Source: Synechococcus sp. PROS-U-1 (GTDB lineage Bacteria; Cyanobacteriota; Cyanobacteriia; PCC-6307; Cyanobiaceae). From it: a stretch of DNA of 64,000 bases. A model generated the notes under the pieces. It ran no database searches. It was not told the origin of the DNA and saw only the letters and a program-made list of their open reading frames with translations. The translations under genes were made by a program, and so were the position numbers. Shown here piece by piece: positions 39,224 through 47,055 of this stretch; position 1 is the stretch's first letter, and every line of letters starts with the position of its first letter. The stretch covers positions 248,001 through 312,000 of the forward strand of contig NZ_CP047951.1 of the NCBI RefSeq assembly GCF_014279755.1, read 5' to 3'.

Positions 39224-39832
39224 ATGGCACGCCAGGGAGACATTCATCGGGTCACCGGTGAAACCGATGTGAAGGTGCGTCTGGATCTGGATGGCTCCGG
39301 CCAGTGCCAGGCCAATACCGGAGTGGCATTTCTCGATCACATGCTTCACCAGATCAGCAGTCACGGTCTGATCGATTTGGAGATCAATGCGGTGGGAGAC
39401 ACCCATATCGACGATCACCACACCAATGAAGACGTGGGCATTGCCGTGGGGCAAGCTTTGGCTCAGGCCTTGGGAGACCGCCGTGGTATCTATCGCTTCG
39501 GGCACTTCGTGGCACCGCTGGATGAGGCCCTGGTGCAGGTGGCACTGGATTGTTCCGGTCGCCCGCATCTCAGCTACAGCCTGATGATTCCCAGCCAGAA
39601 GATCGGCAGCTACGACACCGAGCTGGTCAAGGAGTTCTTCGTGGCGGTGGTCAACAACAGTGGCCTCACCCTGCACATCCGTCAGCTGGATGGCGTCAAT
39701 TCACACCACATCGTGGAAGCCTGTTTCAAGGCCTTCGCCCGGGCACTGCGCATGGCTACCGAGGTGGATCCACGCCGGGCCGGTGCCATCCCCAGCAGCA
39801 AAGGGGTGCTGGAACAGGCCGGCGCGAATTGA
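39224..39832 (+). CDS. hisB: imidazoleglycerol-phosphate dehydratase
   Basis: Sixth step of histidine synthesis, a Mn-dependent dehydration. 202 residues, single-function enzyme without the phosphatase domain. The two metal-binding motifs of the tandem fold are [13 protein letters not shown] with [12 protein letters not shown], and [18 protein letters not shown]. Start chosen at ATG 39224 from the strong GGAGG; the GTG at 39203 is in frame but unsupported. Not clustered with other his genes. Confidence 0.97.
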   Translation: MARQGDIHRVTGETDVKVRLDLDGSGQCQANTGVAFLDHMLHQISSHGLIDLEINAVGDTHIDDHHTNEDVGIAVGQALAQALGDRRGIYRFGHFVAPLDEALVQVALDCSGRPHLSYSLMIPSQKIGSYDTELVKEFFVAVVNNSGLTLHIRQLDGVNSHHIVEACFKAFARALRMATEVDPRRAGAIPSSKGVLEQAGAN

Positions 39833-39872
39833 CGCTGGCGCCGCGCTTCATAGTCCGTTACGAGAGGATGGT

Positions 39873-39889
39873 CGAACGTTGATCGTTCG
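39873..39889 (+). promoter_or_regulatory. hairpin directly before the carotenoid oxygenase start
   Basis: CGAACG (39873-39878) pairs with CGTTCG (39884-39889) across a 5-nt loop, ending 3 nt before the GTG at 39893 and covering the place of a Shine-Dalgarno, which is otherwise absent. It may limit translation, or it may be a remnant of a terminator for hisB. Confidence 0.4.
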
Positions 39890-39892
39890 CCC

Positions 39893-41362
39893 GTGACCGT
39901 CGCCCCCGCCCGCAGCTACGACCGCAGCGACTGGTCCAGTTCCTTCGTCAATGTGGAGGAGGAGCTCACCGATGTGGCCTTAACGCCGGTGCGTGGAAGG
40001 GTTCCGGTGGAGCTTCAGGGCACCTTCTACCGCAATGGTCCCGGGCGTCTTGAGCGGGCTGGTCATCGTGTGCATCACCCCTTTGACGGCGATGGCATGA
40101 TCGCGGCGATGCGGTTTGAGAGCGGCAGCGTCCAGCTCAGCAACCGCTTTGTGCGCACCGAGGGCTGGCTGGCGGAGGAGAAGGCCGGCAAGGTGCTTTA
40201 TCGGGGCGTGTTCGGTAGCCAGAAGCCCGGTGGTCGTCTGGCCAATGCCTTCGATCTGCGTCTGAAGAACATCGCCAACACCAACGTGGTGCGCCTTGGC
40301 GATCAGCTGCTCGCCCTCTGGGAAGCTGCGGAACCCCATGCGCTGGATCCCCGCAGCCTGGAAACCCGGGGTCTCTCTCGGCTCGATGGTGTGCTGAAAA
40401 AGGGTGAAGCCTTCAGTGCTCACCCCCGCTTCGACCCCGGCCACAACGGTCGTCCCTGCATGGTCACCTTCGGGGTGAAGACAGGGCCCCGCAGCACCAT
40501 CCGTCTCATGGAGTTCGCCACCGATGGCCCTGAGGCCGGCGCGTTGCTGCATGACCGTTCCGACAGTTTCCCCGGTTTTGCCTTTCTGCACGACTTCGCT
40601 ATCACCCCCAACTGGGCGGTGTTCCTACAGAACGCCATCGCTTTCAACCCTCTGCCTTTTGTGACCGGCGAAAAGGGTGCGGCCCAGTGCCTGGCCTCTC
40701 AACCCGGTGGCAAGGGGCGTTTTTGGTTGATCCCCCGCGACTCCGGTCGTTTTGCCGGCCAGAAGCCACGCATCCTCGAAGCCCCAGATGGCTTCGTTTT
40801 CCATCATCTCAATGCGTTTGAGGACGGCGATCACGTGGTGGTGGAGAGCATCGTCTACGACGATTTCCCGTCCATCGGCCCCGATGACGACTTCGCCCAG
40901 GTGGATTTCGACACGGTTCCGGAGGGAATCCTTCACCGTTGCCGCCTCGACCTCAGCCGGGAATCGGTGCAGACCGAGCGGATCAGCGAGCGCACCTGCG
41001 AGTTCGCGATGGTCAACCCCGAGCGTCAGGGGCTCAGCGCTCGCTATGCATGGATGGCGGTGGCTGAGCGGGAGACGGGCAATGACCCCCTGCAGGCCAT
41101 CCAGAAGCTTGATCTGGACTCCGGTGCAACCCACACCTGGAGTGCGGCGCCCCGTGGCTTCGTGAGTGAGCCGCTGATGGTGCGTCGCCCCGGTGCTGAA
41201 GCCGAGGACGACGGTTGGGTGCTGGATCTGGTCTGGAACGGAGCCCGGGCCGCATCTGATCTGGTGATCCTCAACGCCCGTGATCTATCGGAGGTGGCGG
41301 TGCTGGAGCTGCCGTTGGCCGTGCCTCATGGTTTGCATGGCAGCTGGGCCTCGGCAAGCTGA
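39893..41362 (+). CDS. carotenoid cleavage oxygenase
   Basis: Non-haem iron dioxygenase cutting carotenoids or apocarotenoids, 489 residues. All four iron-ligand histidines are in place: SAHPRFDPG, FLHDFAITP, FHHLNAFEDG and VPHGLHGSW. N-terminal RNGPGRLER with HHPFDGDGMI is also typical. Substrate (beta-carotene, zeaxanthin or an apocarotenal) cannot be told from sequence. No rhodopsin gene is in the window, so retinal supply is speculative. GTG start at 39893 behind a small hairpin; 60 bp after hisB. Confidence 0.93.
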   Translation: MTVAPARSYDRSDWSSSFVNVEEELTDVALTPVRGRVPVELQGTFYRNGPGRLERAGHRVHHPFDGDGMIAAMRFESGSVQLSNRFVRTEGWLAEEKAGKVLYRGVFGSQKPGGRLANAFDLRLKNIANTNVVRLGDQLLALWEAAEPHALDPRSLETRGLSRLDGVLKKGEAFSAHPRFDPGHNGRPCMVTFGVKTGPRSTIRLMEFATDGPEAGALLHDRSDSFPGFAFLHDFAITPNWAVFLQNAIAFNPLPFVTGEKGAAQCLASQPGGKGRFWLIPRDSGRFAGQKPRILEAPDGFVFHHLNAFEDGDHVVVESIVYDDFPSIGPDDDFAQVDFDTVPEGILHRCRLDLSRESVQTERISERTCEFAMVNPERQGLSARYAWMAVAERETGNDPLQAIQKLDLDSGATHTWSAAPRGFVSEPLMVRRPGAEAEDDGWVLDLVWNGARAASDLVILNARDLSEVAVLELPLAVPHGLHGSWASAS

Positions 41363-41392
41363 CCGTCAACGGTTGCTTTGGTTGTGCGGCCC

Positions 41393-42100
41393 ATGCGTCG
41401 AATGTTGCCCTTCGAAAGGATCGCCTTGCCCGTTGCCTCCATGGGCCTCCTTTTGTTGTCTTCGATGGGTCCCGTGCTGGCCCATGAGCCGTCCTGTGCT
41501 GGGACGTTGCTGCAGGTGTCTGTTGTTGAGCAGGGCTCGACCGTTGTGGCCCGTTTCCGTTTCTCGTTGGTCGTGTCTGGCGAAGGCCCCACTGAGCAGG
41601 CTGCATTGACGCAGCTGAATCAGCGCCTGGCCCGGTTGCGTCAGTCGCTCCAGCCGTTCATTCAGGGACGCCTCACTGTTCCCTCTCCCTCCACTTATCC
41701 ACGCTCTGGGAGCAATGGGGCAAAGACATCCTTCATGGCCAACACCGGTGTCTCCGGTGAGGTGAATCGCCAGATGTACACCCAATTCATTCAAGCGGTG
41801 GGCGGGCAACCCGGCGTTCGGATGCAGGGGATGGAGTCCATCGCCAATGCACAGGCCGAGGCAGCACTGCGGCAACGCTTGACGGCTGCGGCACTGCGGC
41901 AAGGCAAAGCTGAGGCCGACAGCACCGCTGCGGCGATCGGAGCGACCCGTGTGCGGATCTTCAGGATCAATCGCAGTGATTCGATTCGGGGTCCCCGGCG
42001 GGTTCAGCTGTCGGGGACCATGAGCTCTGGTTTCGATCCCAGTGAGGCCCCGGAGCCAACCGCAACAGCGCGGATGGAACTCCATTACTGCCTCACATAG
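41393..42100 (+). CDS. exported SIMPL-domain (DUF541) protein
   Basis: 235-residue protein with an N-terminal signal peptide (PVASMGLLLLSSMGPVLAHEP, cleavage after Ala). The mature part fits SIMPL/DUF541 domains: VVARFRFSLVVSGEGPTEQAALTQLNQRLARL, then a beta-rich C-terminal half with IGATRVRIFRINRSD and an ending HYCLT. SIMPL proteins are cell-envelope proteins of poorly known function. ATG 41393 preferred; GTG at 41384 also possible. It lies 30 bp after the oxygenase gene. Confidence 0.75.
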   Translation: MRRMLPFERIALPVASMGLLLLSSMGPVLAHEPSCAGTLLQVSVVEQGSTVVARFRFSLVVSGEGPTEQAALTQLNQRLARLRQSLQPFIQGRLTVPSPSTYPRSGSNGAKTSFMANTGVSGEVNRQMYTQFIQAVGGQPGVRMQGMESIANAQAEAALRQRLTAAALRQGKAEADSTAAAIGATRVRIFRINRSDSIRGPRRVQLSGTMSSGFDPSEAPEPTATARMELHYCLT

Positions 42101-42112
42101 CCTGCTGATACC

Positions 42113-43198
42113 TTGAGTTCTCAAGCTGGGAATCTGGTGTCAACTGCATTCACACGTCCGCAGATCAATCGTGACGAGCGGATGCTGTGGATCCATGCGG
42201 GTCCCCACAAGGCAGCCAGTAGCTACGTCACCGAGCGGCTCCGCCAAAACCGGGGAAACCTGGCCGCCCAGGGTGTGTTGATGGATGGGGATGACAACTG
42301 TCTTGCCAATGCGATTGCTGAAAAGAGATATGAGCCTGTCGAGGAGGTTTTGGCCACGCTCCCTTCCTCATTCCACAGGGTTTTGCTCAGCAGTTCGTCT
42401 TTGGATGATCGGATTCTTAGTCGAACTGTCTTGGGCAGATTGCAGGCCCTGGTTGAGCGTCAAGGATTCAAATTAGGCGTTAGTTATTTCATTCGAGATC
42501 AGCAGTCTTGGTTGAATTCGGTGTATGCGCACCGGGTTCGACGATTTCGTGAAACGCCTGATTTTGAGCAGTATTGTGATTATATTATGTGTGATTCCGA
42601 GTCATGGAATATTGCTTATCCATCTAAATTTCGTGTTTTAAGTCGCTTCCCGTCGATTGCGACGTTGTATCTCCCCCTCTCCAAGCAGGTGGCGATTGCG
42701 GATCCGTTCCTTGCGCTGGTTGACGCCTTGGGTCTGGGCACTCCAGCGGGTCAAGAAGGCTGGCTTGCGGGCCGTTCCTCCAAGCAGAACATTCAGCCCG
42801 GAGCTCGCGGAATCTGGATGTCGGCCCTCTGCCGTCGCTTGATGGTGGACACGGGTTTCGATCCGGAATTGCTCAAGCGGAAGGGCAAGGTCATCCGTGA
42901 TCTCGCCATTGAACGTGGCTGGGATCGGGAGAAGTTCGATGGCTTTGATCAACAGCTTCAAGACCGCCTGTCGGCCTTTTATGCCAGCTCTAACGAGGCT
43001 TTTGCACAGGAGCACTGGGGCGTGAGTTGGCAAAGCCTCTTCCCCGCGCGACCTGCTGTTCAACGTGTGTATGTGGGGCCTCAGAGCGAGGTGGATCACA
43101 AGGAGATGCGAGCTCTGATGGTTCGCGTGTTGCGCGAGTTGCGTTTTCCCTGGCGGTTGCGGCGTCGTTTCTTCTCTCTTTACGACGCCGCTGTGTGA
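42113..43198 (+). CDS. sulfotransferase-like protein of unknown substrate
   Basis: 361-residue soluble protein. The N-terminal segment LWIHAGPHKAASSYVTERL (from about residue 25) matches the 5'-phosphosulfate-binding loop of PAPS-dependent sulfotransferases (G-x2-K-[AG]-[GA]-[ST]-[ST]), and the 3'-phosphate region could be VSYFIRDQQSWLNSVYAHRVRRF, with the usual Arg-x-Pro replaced. Hence a sulfotransferase-like nucleotide-binding protein is likely and activity uncertain. TTG at 42113 is the first start; ATG at 42182 (LWIHAG) is a plausible alternative. The central part, about 42300-42660, is AT-richer than its ends, a mosaic sign. Confidence 0.6.
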   Translation: MSSQAGNLVSTAFTRPQINRDERMLWIHAGPHKAASSYVTERLRQNRGNLAAQGVLMDGDDNCLANAIAEKRYEPVEEVLATLPSSFHRVLLSSSSLDDRILSRTVLGRLQALVERQGFKLGVSYFIRDQQSWLNSVYAHRVRRFRETPDFEQYCDYIMCDSESWNIAYPSKFRVLSRFPSIATLYLPLSKQVAIADPFLALVDALGLGTPAGQEGWLAGRSSKQNIQPGARGIWMSALCRRLMVDTGFDPELLKRKGKVIRDLAIERGWDREKFDGFDQQLQDRLSAFYASSNEAFAQEHWGVSWQSLFPARPAVQRVYVGPQSEVDHKEMRALMVRVLRELRFPWRLRRRFFSLYDAAV

Positions 43199-43210
43199 GG
43201 GCGGCTCAGC

Positions 43211-44776
43211 TCAGCTGAGGCCCTCGCGCTTGGCCTCTTTCCAGGCCAGCCTTGGCGCTGACCAAAGGGTTGCCAGCACCAAGGGCGTGACAGGAACCGC
43301 AGCAATCACAATGAAGGCCTGAAGGGCGTTGATGGATGTGGGATCAGTCAGGCTGGAGCCGACCCGGAGCAGCACCAGCGTGAGGCTGCCGATCATGAGA
43401 GCCCAGAAGAGGCGGAGTGGTGCTGGGGGTTCATCCCGGCCGCTCACCACCATGGCTGCGGCATAGCTCATCGAGTCGGCGCTGGTGCACATGAACAGCA
43501 CCACCAGCAAAAGACCAATTGGAATCAGAAGTCCCGACAGCGGAAGCTGGCTGAGGATTGTCAGCAAGGTGGATGCGGCGGCATTGATGCCGTCGCTCTC
43601 AAGTGCACTGGTGATGTCCTTACCGTTCAGGTCTAGATACATCCCTGTTCCACCCACAAGCGTGAACCAGAGATTGGTGACCAGTGGGCAGAGAATGGCG
43701 ACCGCAAGCACTAATTCCCGGATGCTGCGTCCACGGCTCACCCCGGCGGTGAATAGGCCCATCAGGGGTGCGTAGCCGAGGAACCAGCCCCAGTAGAAGA
43801 TCGTCCACCAGTTGAGCCATTCGCCGGTTTGGGCATTGCGAGGAAGGAGGGCCATCTGGGGGAGATGAACCACATTGCTCAGCAGTGCGCTGAAGAAGTG
43901 TTGGATCAGCCAAAGTCCAGGGCCCAGAAGCAGCAGCCCAGCCGCCAGGGCGATGGTGAGCCACACGTTGAGCTCCGACAGCCATTTGATGCCTTTCTGA
44001 ATGCCGCTGACGGTTGATGTGGCGAACACGGCAGTGAGTAGGACCACCACGAGCGATTGCAGACCAGCACTGTTGGTGAGCCATGGCAGTTTGCCGGCAG
44101 CATCGCTGAGCTGAAGGGAGAGAAACCCAAGCGGCCCAACGGTGCCGGCGATGGCTGCGACCACTGAAAGCCCATCTGCGAGATCTCCGATGGGTCCGTC
44201 CACCCACCCCCTTGGCAGCACAGTGACCAAAAGGGTGCGGGGGCGAAGGGGTTCACCACGCCGCTCAAGAATCGAGAAGGTGATGGTGGTAGTGGTGGCG
44301 ACCAGGGCCCAGGCGAGGAATCCCCAGTGCAGAAAACTCACGGCCAGGGCTGGATCCACGGCCGCAGCCGTTTTCCCCTCAACCCCTGCTGCTTGAAATA
44401 GAGGGGAAGGGGTGAGGTAGTGAAACAGCGGTTCGGCTGCTGACCAGAACACGCCACCGCCGGCGAGCAGGGTGCAGATCAATACTGCACACCAGTCAAA
44501 GAACTTGAAACTTGGTTTTGCGTTCTCACCCCCCAGTCTGAGCTTCCCGACAGGGCTAACTGCGATGGCCAGCGCGATCAGGAACAGCAGCAGCACCATC
44601 CACTGCCAGAGCCCACCGAGCAGCGTGCTGATCAGTGTTTGGCCCTGATCGGTGAACTTTTTGGCCAGGGCCAGGTCGATGGCTGACACCACCAGGAACA
44701 CCAGCAAAGGGCCTGCTCCCACCCATAGCGGTGGTTGGCGCCACCAGGGGCGAGGGGAAGAGGGGGATTGCGACAT
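43211..44776 (-). CDS. BCCT-family betaine/choline-type transporter
   Basis: Secondary transporter of the betaine-carnitine-choline family, 521 residues, 12 predicted membrane helices. The signature region WWTIFYWGWFLGYAPLMGLF (323-342) and VSRGRSIREL (346-355) match BCCT; helix 3 AGGGVFWSAAEPLFHYLTPSP (105-125) also fits. Relative to BetP, the aromatic-box Trp374 position is Phe332 and the next conserved Trp is Tyr335, so the substrate may not be glycine betaine. Last gene of a four-gene operon after an NikD/sarcosine-oxidase-like enzyme (36 bp apart), an amino acid dehydrogenase and a SABATH methyltransferase. I infer it carries the operon's product. Confidence 0.9.
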   Translation of the reverse strand: MSQSPSSPRPWWRQPPLWVGAGPLLVFLVVSAIDLALAKKFTDQGQTLISTLLGGLWQWMVLLLFLIALAIAVSPVGKLRLGGENAKPSFKFFDWCAVLICTLLAGGGVFWSAAEPLFHYLTPSPLFQAAGVEGKTAAAVDPALAVSFLHWGFLAWALVATTTTITFSILERRGEPLRPRTLLVTVLPRGWVDGPIGDLADGLSVVAAIAGTVGPLGFLSLQLSDAAGKLPWLTNSAGLQSLVVVLLTAVFATSTVSGIQKGIKWLSELNVWLTIALAAGLLLLGPGLWLIQHFFSALLSNVVHLPQMALLPRNAQTGEWLNWWTIFYWGWFLGYAPLMGLFTAGVSRGRSIRELVLAVAILCPLVTNLWFTLVGGTGMYLDLNGKDITSALESDGINAAASTLLTILSQLPLSGLLIPIGLLLVVLFMCTSADSMSYAAAMVVSGRDEPPAPLRLFWALMIGSLTLVLLRVGSSLTDPTSINALQAFIVIAAVPVTPLVLATLWSAPRLAWKEAKREGLS

Positions 44777-44812
44777 GGATTTCTGGGGAGGGAGCGAGGC
44801 GCGGATGTGGAT

Positions 44813-46003
44813 TTAGGCGCGGACAGCGTCGCGTTGGTGGCTCCAGCAGGACAGGTCCACCGCAGGTTGTTCGTTGCTGGCGAGGCGTGCCAGAGAATCG
44901 CCGATCAGGGGAGCGAACTTGAAGGCCTGGCCGGAACCTCCTGCGAACAGGCTGAGCTTCGGGGTGAGCCGATCCAGTACGAAGTTCACGTCGCTGGCCA
45001 TGGAATATGGGCTGATCACGGTCTCCACTCGCTCCTGAACTCCCTCCAGTTCGTTGAACAGGAAGGTGTCGAGCAGCTCCACCAAGCGGGCCGGTGGTTC
45101 GGTGGCCATGGCGTTGGGTGCGGCCACCCGCAGCTCCCTTGGGGCCCAGTCGATGCCGGCTTTGATCCGAGGCCGGCCATCCGCCGTTCGGCTCAGCACG
45201 GGGAAGCCGTAGTACAGGCCGCCGTCATCGCCCCGTTCCTGCTGGAAGCAGAACCACTGGGGATAGCGATCGGCAAGTGCCGGGTCGACGGTGTAATGGG
45301 CCCAAAGCATTGGCCACACCTCGAGTTTCGGTGCCAGGCCGAGGGGAGCCAGCAGCAGCTGGCTCCAGATCCCGCAGGCCACAACCAATTGGCCGGCGGC
45401 AATGTGCTTGCCGTTCTCGAGGGTGACGCCTCCACCATCCGGATCGAGGCCCGCCACGGGGCAGTGCTCAATCAGCTGATGGCCGGCGTTGCGGGCGGTG
45501 TTGATCCAGTGGGCCACGACCCTGTCGCTGCGCACGGCACCTGCGGTGGGTTCGAACAGGCCGGTGAAGCCCGCCTTCGGCTTCAGCGGAAAACGGGCTG
45601 AGATTTGTTGGGCATCAAGGGCCTCATAGGGGATGCCCTGATCGTCCATGACGCGACGGGCCCCGGGGATGGATCCCTCGATCGTCTCTTCATCCCAGCT
45701 TTCGCCATAGAAGAGAAGACCGTGGGTTTCCCGCAGCTGTTCGCCGGCATGACTCTCCTCCTCTCGCCAAAGACGATTGGCTTCCTGGGCCAGACGGCAG
45801 AGCACCGGGTCGGAGTACATCTCCCGGAACATCCTGGTTTCGCCGTAGCTGCTGGCCTTGGCGTGGGCCAGGGTCTGGGCTTCCAGCAGCACCACATCGC
45901 GCACGCCGCGGCGGGCGAGGGATGCAGCGCAGCTGAGGCCCGCCATGCCGCCGCCGACGATCACAACCGCCGCGCTGCTGGGCAGGGAGGACGGAGTGCT
46001 CAT
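44813..46003 (-). CDS. FAD-dependent amine oxidase of the monomeric sarcosine oxidase/NikD family
   Basis: 396-residue flavoenzyme: FAD motif VVIVGGGMAGLS (13-24), MSOX-type SSYGETRMFREMYSD (51-65), the oxygen-activating lysine in GRPRIKAG (Lys281), and the C-terminal GGSGQAFKFAPLIGD (355-369). The position of the covalent FAD cysteine of MSOX and NikD aligns with Ser331 (SPYSMASD), so the flavin is probably not covalently held. Families: sarcosine oxidase, N-methyltryptophan oxidase, pipecolate oxidase, and NikD, which turns piperideine-2-carboxylate into picolinate. It overlaps the dehydrogenase gene by 4 bp. A NikD-like role is inferred from the operon. Confidence 0.88.
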   Translation of the reverse strand: MSTPSSLPSSAAVVIVGGGMAGLSCAASLARRGVRDVVLLEAQTLAHAKASSYGETRMFREMYSDPVLCRLAQEANRLWREEESHAGEQLRETHGLLFYGESWDEETIEGSIPGARRVMDDQGIPYEALDAQQISARFPLKPKAGFTGLFEPTAGAVRSDRVVAHWINTARNAGHQLIEHCPVAGLDPDGGGVTLENGKHIAAGQLVVACGIWSQLLLAPLGLAPKLEVWPMLWAHYTVDPALADRYPQWFCFQQERGDDGGLYYGFPVLSRTADGRPRIKAGIDWAPRELRVAAPNAMATEPPARLVELLDTFLFNELEGVQERVETVISPYSMASDVNFVLDRLTPKLSLFAGGSGQAFKFAPLIGDSLARLASNEQPAVDLSCWSHQRDAVRA

Positions 46004-47055
46004 TCGTTGTCTCCGAAGCTCAGGCCGATGGGTTCGGTGGAGGGTGTCGCCGCCACTTCCTCGAGGGCGGCACCAGCTGACAATCCCTGCTCGCGCTGAT
46101 TCAGGTAGTCGCTGGCCCGCCGCCGTACTTCATCCCGGACGAAGGCATAGACGTCCTTGGCGCCGGCGTCTTTCCAGGCATCGGGGGAGAACCGTTCGAT
46201 CGAATCGGCGATGACGGCGCCGGCATTCACCAGGGGGTCGGGCAGCACCCGCACACCGCGACGACGCAGGTCATCCGCCAACTGGGGTTGCTGAAAAGGG
46301 GCATTGGCTGCAGGCACCACGGCGGGGGTCCGCAGCGCCGTCGCCATTTCGGCGTTGATCAACCCGGAGATGGAGCAAGGCAGCATCAGGTCGAGGTCAA
46401 GTTCCCACCAGGGGCAGCTGTCCGGCAGAGGGGTCGCACCGGGGAAACTGGCTTTCCCACGATCCAGATCCACGGTGAACACCGTCCATCCGTGATCGAC
46501 CAGATGGCGTGCCACCGTCCCGCCGACGGCGCCGCAACCATGCACAAGGGCTCGGCCTGGGCTGGCGTGATCGAGGTCCTTTTCCAGCACTGCTTCCACG
46601 GCGCCGAGAGTGCCATGGGCCGTGGCTGCACTGGCATCGACCGGGCTTCCCACCGCCGCCAACACATGGGGGGTGAGCGCCGTTAGACGCTCCATGTCCC
46701 CAAGGGTGGTGTTGAGATCGCAGCCCGTGATCATGGCGCCATCGAGCGATTCCAGCAGCTCAGCGGTGACGCTGATCAGTTCATCTTTCACCGCATCGGG
46801 TTCAGCGGCCCTGGCGACGATCTTGCCGCCGGCGAAACCGGTGCCGTAGAGATCGTGCTTGTTGGTCATCAACCCCGCAAGGCGTTGTCCGTCAGCAATG
46901 CAGGCCTCATCGCTGGGGTAGTTGAGCAAGCGCAGGCCCCCGTTGGCGGGGCGCTTGGCATCAGTGTCTTCCGCCACAACGAACACCGAGAGGTGATCGG
47001 AGACGTGTTCCGCCAGCACCGACACGGTCGGTGCTGTTTTCTTGCCGGTGCTCAT
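46000..47055 (-). CDS. Glu/Leu/Phe/Val-type amino acid dehydrogenase (leucine dehydrogenase-like)
   Basis: NAD-dependent amino acid dehydrogenase of 351 residues from ATG 47055. Substrate-domain lysines Lys66 (MTNKHD) and Lys78 (AGGKIV) and the catalytic Asp113 (GCDLNTT) align with the active site of leucine dehydrogenase. The Rossmann domain has GCGAVGG (173-179), an NAD-preferring Asp near 196 (TVDLD), and PLVNAGAVIAD. The substrate is not readable; in this operon I infer oxidative deamination of lysine at the alpha carbon to piperideine-2-carboxylate, a reaction known as lysine dehydrogenase EC 1.4.1.15. Overlaps the methyltransferase stop (ATGA) and the oxidase start by 4 bp. Confidence 0.88.
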   Translation of the reverse strand: MSTGKKTAPTVSVLAEHVSDHLSVFVVAEDTDAKRPANGGLRLLNYPSDEACIADGQRLAGLMTNKHDLYGTGFAGGKIVARAAEPDAVKDELISVTAELLESLDGAMITGCDLNTTLGDMERLTALTPHVLAAVGSPVDASAATAHGTLGAVEAVLEKDLDHASPGRALVHGCGAVGGTVARHLVDHGWTVFTVDLDRGKASFPGATPLPDSCPWWELDLDLMLPCSISGLINAEMATALRTPAVVPAANAPFQQPQLADDLRRRGVRVLPDPLVNAGAVIADSIERFSPDAWKDAGAKDVYAFVRDEVRRRASDYLNQREQGLSAGAALEEVAATPSTEPIGLSFGDNE

